10,892 nucleotides of DNA from SZUA-186 sp039714155 (GTDB lineage Bacteria; Pseudomonadota; Gammaproteobacteria; UBA9214). The stretch spans positions 1 through 10,892 of the forward strand of contig JBDLJX010000089.1 in NCBI GenBank assembly GCA_039714155.1, written 5' to 3'. The notes under the pieces were generated by a model. The model made no database searches and was not told the origin of the DNA. It saw only the letters and a list, made by a program, of their open reading frames with translations. Below are positions 5,729 to 10,892 of the stretch, one piece after another; the first letter of the stretch is position 1; every line of letters begins with the position of its first letter. The position numbers and the translations under genes are program-made.

Positions 5729-6139
5729 ATGAATATACTAAGAATCATTTTCTTGGGCTGCATATTATTTGGCGCCAGTGCGGAGATCGTTTTCGCTCAA
5801 GACAAAAGCGAAAGCAGTCATGATAAGTTCCTGCTCCTGAGGGCGAAACTGCCCAGCCTGCAGACCCATGAACTCTTTGTCTGGCAACTTGATTTTGCAC
5901 CAGGTGCTGTTATCGGTGAGCACACGCATCCTGGTCAAGAGGTTCTCCTGGTGACCGAGGGTCTGCTCTCTGTGGAAGTGGATGGTAACAAGACGATTGT
6001 TGAACCCGGAGAAGTCCTGCTGGTTCCGGCCGGCAGCAAAATGTCAGTGCAAAATCTAAAGACGGGCGCTACCAGTCGAGCATTACAGGTTATTGTAGCC
6101 AATCGAGGACAACGCCCCCAGAAGATGGTTACTGAGTAA
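5729..6139 (+). CDS. Exported cupin-domain protein
   Basis: A 136-residue protein with a signal peptide (cleavage near VFAQ|DK, residue 24) and one small cupin domain. Motif 1 is textbook: G59, then H65, H67 and E71 (GAVIGEHTHPGQEVLLVTEG), giving three metal ligands. Motif 2 (GEVLLVPAGSKMSVQN, about 94-109) keeps the P and G but has Met105 where the fourth ligand His normally stands. It should be a periplasmic metal-binding beta barrel; the substrate is unknown, and relatives include sensors and dioxygenase-like enzymes. The ATG at 5729 has GGAGG upstream. It stands alone on the plus strand, behind a perfect FNR-type box. Sequence after the stop is not coding. Confidence 0.85.
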   Translation: MNILRIIFLGCILFGASAEIVFAQDKSESSHDKFLLLRAKLPSLQTHELFVWQLDFAPGAVIGEHTHPGQEVLLVTEGLLSVEVDGNKTIVEPGEVLLVPAGSKMSVQNLKTGATSRALQVIVANRGQRPQKMVTE

Positions 6140-6310
6140 TATTCCAGAACCTGTTTACAGATAATCCACAAACGCTCTGTACAAACAATCTAATACGTTA
6201 TTCGAGGCAAATGTATTTAAATGCTGGTTGAGGCTCTCGACAGCATTCGGATTACTTCGTTGACCGCAGTTTTTTGTATGCCTGACAGGCTTACAATTAT
6301 AAAATTCAAA
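6140..6310. other. AT-rich stretch of unknown origin beside the rearrangement
   Basis: No recognisable gene lies on the plus strand. On the minus strand a frame runs on from the radical SAM fragment to a stop at 6155, reading ...NPNAVESLNQHLNTFASNNVLDCLYRAF; I do not recognise it. A 21-bp near-palindrome (arms TGTATGCCTG/CAGGCTTACA, centre 6285, one mismatched pair) lies beside the end of the radical SAM homology. The piece may be debris from another gene or an element end. Confidence 0.4.
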
Positions 6311-6475
6311 CCGCGAGTCCAGTGTGGGTTCACCGTCCGGGACAAAGGTCAGATAGTCAACACGATCACCCTTTTCCCGGGTCTGTACGAGATGTTTCTC
6401 CACCTCCTGATAGATCTGATCCGGCGTATAGAATTTACGCGGGACAATCTCAGTGGCTCGGGTTGGTCCAACCTG
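6311..6475 (-). pseudogene. Radical SAM protein fragment (about 55 codons, both ends missing)
   Basis: The minus frame reads QVGPTRATEIVPRKFYTPDQIYQEVEKHLVQTREKGDRVDYLTFVPDGEPTLDS. The pieces QVGPT, FYTPDQI and YLTFVPDGEPTLD are typical of radical SAM proteins whose Cys motif runs CxxCQ(L/V)G followed by a VPDGEPTLD-type strand. The motif itself is lost: the frame upstream reads CCERD rather than CxxYC, and there is no start. Downstream homology stops near 6311. The fragment lies antisense to the start of the ATPase alpha remnant, and the junction between them is within about 6475-6497. It is non-functional debris from a rearrangement. Confidence 0.75.
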
Positions 6476-6496
6476 ATCCCGTTCGCAGCAGGTAAC

Positions 6497-7390
6497 GTGT
6501 ATGTGCTCATCGGCCAGAAGCGCTCCACCGTCATCAACACCATCGAGACCCTGCGTAGCTATGGTGCACTGGAATACAGCACGGTGCTGGTCGCCGAGGC
6601 CAGCGCCCTGCCCGGCCTGCAGCACCTGGCGCCCTTCGCCGGCTGCGCCGTCGCGGAGTACTGGATGCAGCAGGGGCGCGATACCCTGGTGGTCTACGAC
6701 GATCTTGCCACCCATGCGAAGACCTACCGCGAACTCTCACTACTGCTACACCGCCCACCCGGACGGGAGGCCTATCCCGGCGATATCTTTTCCGTCCATG
6801 CCCGTCTGCTGGAACGTGCCACGTGCTTCAACGCAGCTCATGGCGGCGGCAGCATGACGGCCCTGCCCATCGTGGAGACAAAGCTGGGGGAGATTGCCGC
6901 CTATATCCCCACCAACCTTATTTCCATCACGGACGGACAGGTCTATCTTGACCATACTCTTTTCGTTGGCGGATTTCGTCCCGCCATCGACATCGCCAGA
7001 TCCGTTTCCCGCATTGGCGGCCAGGCCCAGCATTCCCGCATCAGGGACGAGGCCGGACGCATGAAGCTGGATTATCTGCAGTTCCTGGAGCTGGAGGTTT
7101 TCACCCGTTTCGGTGCGCGTCTCGAGGCCGCCATGGAGGTTGCCATCCGGCGCGGCCGGGTGCTGCGCGAGGTCCTCAAGCAGGACCGCCTGACACCCCT
7201 GTCCATCGAATTCCAGATGGCCTGGTTGGTGGCCTACAATGATGGCCGGTTCGATGACACTGACCCCGCGAATATTCGCACCCGGCTGGCAACACTGGAA
7301 AAGCAGGTCAATCGCTCGGGGCTCACGCTGGACAACCCCCGGGAGCAATGGAGCGAAGCCGTGTCCGGCTGGCTGCAACCCCGGAAATAG
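6497..7390 (+). pseudogene. atpA: Alternative F1Fo ATPase (N-ATPase) alpha subunit, N-terminal 40% missing
   Basis: From VYVLIGQKRSTVINTIETLR to the stop, 297 residues match the C-terminal part of F1 alpha: LVVYDDLATHAKTYRELSLLLHRPPGREAYPGD, TALPIVETKLGEIAAYIPTNLISITDGQVYLD, and the SVSRIGGQAQ segment with the arginine-finger region, then the C-terminal helical domain. A complete subunit has about 500 residues. The N-terminal barrel and the P-loop (GDRxTGKT) are absent. The frame continues upstream to an ATG at 6221, but that part is simply the antisense of a radical SAM fragment and is not alpha-like. The ring could not form a normal nucleotide site, so I call it a pseudogene. In N-ATPase operons alpha and gamma are the last two genes, as here; upstream subunits are gone. 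Confidence 0.85.
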
Positions 7391-7395
7391 CGGCC

Positions 7396-7944
7396 ATGAC
7401 CCGTCGTCGCGAGCTGGAGCAGCGCCGCCATACCCTCGGCGAGATCCGTAGCATCATGAACTCCATGAAGACCCTGGCGTATACAGAAAGCCGCAAACTG
7501 GGACGCTTCATCGATGCCCAGCGTGCGGTGGTTGCCCACATCGAGACCATGGCGGCCGATTTCCTCGGCTTCTACCCCAGGGCGCTGCCACGATCGGGGC
7601 AAGCGACACCGGTCTGCCTGCTGCTCGGCTCGGAGCGTGGTTTCTGTGGTGACTTTAACGAAACGCTACTGAGGCGACTGGAATCCCATGTTCGGGAATA
7701 CCGCCTCGACACCCCGCGGTTAATCGTGACGGGTCTGCACGAGATGATGTACGTGTCATTGATGGCGGAGAACCTGCGGCGGGTACGGCATCTGGAGGGC
7801 GCCGTGCAACACCTGGACGACAAGTCAGCAAACCTGCTGCACCAAAGCAATGCATTGCGTCAGGAAGAGATTATCGAAGAGATTGAAGTCATCCTGTTGA
7901 GCGCTGCCAGCCTGGATAAAAAATCGCCGAAGAGACAATCGTGA
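7396..7944 (+). pseudogene. atpG: N-ATPase gamma subunit with internal in-frame deletion
   Basis: The frame encodes 182 residues, against about 290 for the family. The N-terminal helix (TRRRELEQRRHTLGEIRSIMNSMKTLAYTESRKL) and the first half of the central domain (CLLLGSERGFCGDFNETLL) are intact. At about residue 113, LIVTG passes straight into LHEMMYVSLMAENLRRVRHLEGAVQHLDD...RQEEIIEEIEVILLSA, which is the C-terminal helix of gamma. About 100 residues of the central domain are missing without a frameshift; the joint is near 7735. Both coiled-coil helices that form the rotor remain, but the protein has no visible partner subunits. The ATG lies six bases after the alpha stop with no good ribosome site. 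Reading frame survival suggests a recent or neutral loss. Confidence 0.8.
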
Positions 7945-8095
7945 TGATCTCGCGGCGACATCCATTTTTTGCATCACTGGCATAAGGCACCTGCAATGGA
8001 TCACTATTTTTACCCCGAGTTACACCTGTTGTTTGATTCGGCTTTTTTAACCCGCATACGAAGCAATCGCTGACACTTGCCTATAAACTCCACCT

Positions 8096-9616
8096 ATGGA
8101 AACGCTAAAGCTTCGCAAAATCTGCATTGATACCTACCGGGAAAACGTCGTCTATTTACACCGTGACTGCCCGGTCTATCGCAGTGAAGGCTTTCAGGCC
8201 CTGAGCAAGATCGAGATACACAAGGCCGACAATGGAGCACCCGTGATCGCCGTACTTAACGTAGTGAATGACGAAAACATCCTGGCCCAGGATGAACTGG
8301 GACTCAGTGAACAGGCCTTCGCACAACTGAATCTGTCTGCTGGAACTGCTGTACGGGTGGAGCACGCCCGCCCCCCGGTCTCGCTAAAGGCCGTTCACAG
8401 GAAGATCGCGGGTGAGCGACTGTCGCTCGATGAATACCGGGTGATCACCCGGGACATCAAGGGCAATCGCTATTCAAAAATTGAAATCGCCGCGTTTCTG
8501 GTCAGTTGTTCCGAGACTGGTATGGAACGGGATGAGGTGTTGTCTCTGACCCGCGCCATGGTCGAGACCGGCAAGCGCCTGGACTGGAGTGAACCCCTGG
8601 TGGTCGACAAGCATTGCATTGGCGGCATCCCGGGCAACCGCACCAGCATGCTGATCGTGCCTGTCGTCGCCGCACACGGCATGCTCATCCCCAAGACCTC
8701 CAGCCGCGCCATCACTTCGCCGGCGGGTACTGCCGATACCATGGGAGTGCTGGCGCACGTGGAATTATCACCGGATCAGCTGCACAAAATCGTTCGCCGG
8801 GAACGCGCCTGTCTTGCCTGGGGTGGCAAGGCCCGGCTTGCCCCGGTGGATGACATCCTGATTTCGGTTGAACGGCCCTTGTCCCTGGATTCACCCGGTC
8901 AGATGGTGGCTTCCATTCTGGCAAAAAAAATTGCCGCCGGCTCCACTCACCTGTTGATTGACATCCCGGTCGGTCCAACGGCAAAGATTCGCAGCCGGTC
9001 TGCCGCCCTGCGGTTGCGCAAGTTGTTTGAATACACCGGGGATCACCTGGGACTGCAGCTCGAAGTCATCATTACCGACGGCCGCCAGCCAATCGGCCGG
9101 GGTATCGGTCCGGTACTGGAGGCACGGGATGTCATGCAGATCCTGAACAACCAGCCTGACGCGCCTGCTGACCTGCGCGAGAAGGCACTGCAACTGGCCG
9201 GAAGAATCCTGGAGTTCGATCCCGATGTGCGTGGTGGACAGGGCTATGTAATTGCCCGCGACATTCTGGACTCCGGCCGCGCACTGGCCAAGATGGAAGC
9301 CATCATCAAGGCACAGGGTGACAACCCCGAGACGCCCGTGCCGGGCAACTTGCAACAGCCGGTGCTGGCCAGTGCGTCCGGGACGATTACCGGCATCGAT
9401 AACCTGCAAATGGCACACATCGCACGCCTGGCCGGTGCGCCCATGGACCCGGGCGCCGGTGTCGATCTGCACCGCAAGCTCGGTGAGCCGGTCGAACAGG
9501 GCGAACCCCTGTATACCATTCATGCCGAGTTTGCCGCGGATTTCCGCTTTGCCTGCGAGGCGGCAGCGAAGGAAAGCGGCTACCGGATTGGCGCTGCCGA
9601 ACCAACCCGGGAATAA
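8096..9616 (+). CDS. AMP phosphorylase / thymidine phosphorylase family protein
   Basis: A 506-residue protein, matching in length and motifs the long archaeal-type AMP phosphorylases rather than the 440-residue DeoA. An N-terminal domain (about 1-95) precedes the helical and phosphorylase core. Phosphate and nucleoside binding motifs are DKHCIGGIPGNRTS (171-184) and KTSSRAITSPAGTADTM (200-216), followed by WGGKARLAPVDD and LLIDIPVGPTAKIRS. The reaction in that family is nucleoside 5'-monophosphate + phosphate giving base + ribose 1,5-bisphosphate; thymidine or other nucleosides are alternative substrates and cannot be separated from sequence alone. It acts in the cytoplasm. The gene 11 bases downstream is a PRPP synthetase, so the pair may route ribose phosphates into PRPP. 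The ATG at 8096 follows TATAAA at 8082-8087 closely and has no ribosome site, so a very short leader is possible. Confidence 0.85.
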   Translation: METLKLRKICIDTYRENVVYLHRDCPVYRSEGFQALSKIEIHKADNGAPVIAVLNVVNDENILAQDELGLSEQAFAQLNLSAGTAVRVEHARPPVSLKAVHRKIAGERLSLDEYRVITRDIKGNRYSKIEIAAFLVSCSETGMERDEVLSLTRAMVETGKRLDWSEPLVVDKHCIGGIPGNRTSMLIVPVVAAHGMLIPKTSSRAITSPAGTADTMGVLAHVELSPDQLHKIVRRERACLAWGGKARLAPVDDILISVERPLSLDSPGQMVASILAKKIAAGSTHLLIDIPVGPTAKIRSRSAALRLRKLFEYTGDHLGLQLEVIITDGRQPIGRGIGPVLEARDVMQILNNQPDAPADLREKALQLAGRILEFDPDVRGGQGYVIARDILDSGRALAKMEAIIKAQGDNPETPVPGNLQQPVLASASGTITGIDNLQMAHIARLAGAPMDPGAGVDLHRKLGEPVEQGEPLYTIHAEFAADFRFACEAAAKESGYRIGAAEPTRE

Positions 9617-9626
9617 GGCTGCCGGT

Positions 9627-10538
9627 TTGTCTGCACCACTGAACAATAGCGGCCTGTTAATTGGCTTTCCCGATTACCGGGAAGCGGCGCAACGGCTGGC
9701 CAGGGCAGCAGGCATTCCCTATGCGGATGCACTGATCCATCATTTCCCGGATGGCGAAACCCGTTTGCGGCTGCCCGAACCGCTCCCCGGGCATGTCATT
9801 TTCTGCCGGACACTGGACCATCCCAACAGCAGGCTGGTGGAACTGGTCCTGGCCGCGGCAACCGCCCGGGAGCTGGGCGCAAAGCACATTACACTGATTG
9901 CTCCTTACCTTTGCTATATGCGTCAGGACAAGGCCTTTCAGCCCGGTGAGGCGGTTAGCCAGCGCATTGTCGGCACCCTGCTGTCCCAATGGATCGACGC
10001 ACTGATTACCGTGGACGCTCACCTGCACCGGGTGCACCAACTGCAAGATGCGGTTCCCGTCAACCCGGCAATCAACCTGAGCGCCACCGCCGTCATGTCC
10101 GCGTTTCTGGGGAAACAGATGGATAACCCCTTCCTGGTAGGGCCGGATGAGGAATCCGAACAATGGGTCGCGGCCATTGCCCGTGACAGAGACTTCGATT
10201 ACTGCGTCGCGCGCAAGCAACGTTTCGGTGATCGGCAGGTACGTGTCAGTCTGCCAAAGGCAGCCTGCCGGAACCGGCACATCGTGCTGATTGATGACGT
10301 TGCCAGTACCGGTCGCACACTCGAAGCAGCAACGCTGGGTCTGGCACGTTTTGAACCCGCCAGTATCTCGGTACTGGTCACCCATGCCTTGTTCGTGGGT
10401 GACGCGCAGGAGCGGTTGCGCCGGGCGGGGGTCAGTCACATCTGGAGCACGGATGCCATCCCCCACTCCAGTAACGTCCTGCACCTCGATCAGCTGCTGG
10501 CCGAAGCCCTGGATGGATGCAGGAATCCGCGCAGCTAA
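9627..10538 (+). CDS. prs: Ribose-phosphate pyrophosphokinase (PRPP synthetase), divergent class III-like
   Basis: A 303-residue protein. It makes PRPP from ribose 5-phosphate and ATP. Visible motifs are FPDGE (40-44), APYLCYMRQDKAF (92-104), the metal/ATP site VDAHLH (129-134), and the PRPP loop IVLIDDVASTGRT (219-231, Asp223-Asp224). The flexible-loop region is GPDEESEQW (172-180) instead of the bacterial class I SPDxGG form, and the ARQDK-type segment resembles archaeal enzymes, so it is a divergent paralogue and probably not the housekeeping Prs. I chose the TTG at 9627, with AAGG eight bases before it; the open frame runs further upstream only because it overlaps the phosphorylase gene in another phase. 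The stop overlaps the next start (TAATG). Confidence 0.85.
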   Translation: MSAPLNNSGLLIGFPDYREAAQRLARAAGIPYADALIHHFPDGETRLRLPEPLPGHVIFCRTLDHPNSRLVELVLAAATARELGAKHITLIAPYLCYMRQDKAFQPGEAVSQRIVGTLLSQWIDALITVDAHLHRVHQLQDAVPVNPAINLSATAVMSAFLGKQMDNPFLVGPDEESEQWVAAIARDRDFDYCVARKQRFGDRQVRVSLPKAACRNRHIVLIDDVASTGRTLEAATLGLARFEPASISVLVTHALFVGDAQERLRRAGVSHIWSTDAIPHSSNVLHLDQLLAEALDGCRNPRS

Positions 10539-10680
10539 TGAACAACAGGCATATCATTTTTGTTCCCGGTGAAAACCCGAAACCACAGGAAAAAGGGATT
10601 TATTTTCTACGCTTTTTTGTGCTCACATTAGAAAGGGCGTATCAGGAAATAGGCTCTTCTCCTGATCGGGTGGGTCGGCA
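10538..10680 (+). pseudogene. Start of a third operon gene, apparently broken (alpha/beta-hydrolase-like N-terminus)
   Basis: An ATG overlaps the Prs stop by one base (TAATG), the usual sign of translational coupling. The first 17 codons read MNNRHIIFVPGENPKPQ, which resembles the start of an alpha/beta-hydrolase-like protein (strand then VPGxNPKP). The frame then turns into sequence that does not look coding and runs into the hairpin array, ending at a stop at 10847. The gene seems cut off near 10590-10680 by a rearrangement or insertion. The family name rests on a short match and is tentative. Confidence 0.4.
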
Positions 10681-10686
10681 TGCACA

Positions 10687-10786
10687 GGGGCCAGGGTGGC
10701 TTCTCAAGACACGCTGCAAGTACGTCCCTGTAAGCTCGATGGCCGCGTCCCTGCGGCCAACGGTCTTGAGTAGCCACCCTGACCCC
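10687..10786. repeat. 24-bp inverted repeat enclosing two AGGGAC/GTCCCT motifs
   Basis: The left arm 10687-10710 (GGGGCCAGGGTGGC...) pairs with the right arm 10763-10786 at 22 of 24 positions. The 52 bases between contain a strong hairpin, TGGCCGC/GCGGCCA arms around GTCCCT (10740-10759), and a short one, TAC/GTA around the same loop (10721-10732). The whole forms a 100-base branched structure. No gene is seen in it. Confidence 0.7.
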
Positions 10787-10825
10787 GGCATTCCAGTGTC
10801 CCGACGGCCCCCTTGTCAGGGACAT

Positions 10826-10892
10826 CGGTTTCAGGGACGAAACCGTTGAGCGTACGACATACAGGGATGTATAAGTGTCGCGGGAGGCAGGA
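10826..10892. repeat. Hairpin plus third copy of the 38-bp repeat (inverted)
   Basis: A 7-bp hairpin, CGGTTTC/GAAACCG around AGGGAC, lies at 10826-10845. At 10855-10892, up to the window edge, is an inverted copy of the 38-bp repeat seen at 2012-2049, matching 34 of 38 positions; its stem is ATAC/GTAT around AGGGAT. The array may continue beyond the window. Confidence 0.75.

Noticed and set aside
6221..6496. N-terminal part of the plus-strand alpha-subunit frame as real protein
   Set aside because: It is antisense to a recognisable radical SAM fragment and shows none of the beta-barrel or P-loop features of F1 alpha.
6155..6715. 186-codon minus frame as a complete radical SAM gene
   Set aside because: Only about 55 central codons are radical SAM-like; the first 80 codons are antisense of ATPase alpha and the Cys motif is absent.
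8891..9646. Long antisense frame under the AMP phosphorylase gene
   Set aside because: It is a shadow of the strongly supported plus-strand gene with no recognisable domain.

Overview
The window looks like an accessory stretch of a gammaproteobacterial chromosome, probably a respiratory generalist or chemolithotroph able to live with little oxygen. This is inference from gene content, not from a marker gene: exported multi-haem and porin-fused c-type cytochromes, FNR/DNR-type operator boxes, a YHS-type copper ATPase, a relic of the alternative 'N-ATPase', and an archaeal-style AMP phosphorylase next to a PRPP synthetase. GC is moderate, with AT-richer patches around 5290-5730 and 6140-6310. 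No rRNA, tRNA, CRISPR array or intact transposase is visible.

Layout. Positions 1-5286 are all minus strand. From right to left they hold an exported protein of unknown function built of beta modules (5286-4510), a Cyc2-like monohaem cytochrome/porin fusion (4287-3109) with a terminator, a tri-haem cytochrome c (2999-2250), a 340-bp terminal-inverted-repeat element packed with hairpins (1879-2218), a DUF302 protein (1695-1303), a small thioredoxin/glutaredoxin-like protein (1170-946), a tiny possibly frameshifted membrane peptide (903-832), and the N-terminal third of a Cu+-exporting P-type ATPase that runs off the left edge (774-1). A roughly 440-bp regulatory region follows, with a perfect FNR-type box and two similar palindromes in front of an exported cupin (5729-6139, plus strand).

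Positions 6140-7944 are a scrapyard. An unassigned AT-rich piece and an antisense fragment of a radical SAM gene are joined to the C-terminal 60% of an alternative F-ATPase alpha subunit. That is followed by a gamma subunit with an apparent in-frame deletion of about 100 residues. This is the decayed 3' end (atpA-atpG) of an N-ATPase operon.

Positions 8096-10538 carry an intact two-gene unit, AMP phosphorylase/thymidine phosphorylase-like plus a class III-like PRPP synthetase, which could link nucleotide phosphorolysis to pentose and PRPP metabolism. A third coupled ORF starts at 10538 but looks broken after about 17 codons. The rest of the window (about 10680-10892) is a second hairpin array related to the one at 1974-2165.

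Most striking points: a dispersed family of hairpins that keep a (A/G)TCCCT-type loop while their stems change sequence but stay paired; a compact three-hairpin cloverleaf inside the 340-bp element; three FNR/DNR-like boxes near redox or exported genes; and the step-by-step wreck of the N-ATPase operon.
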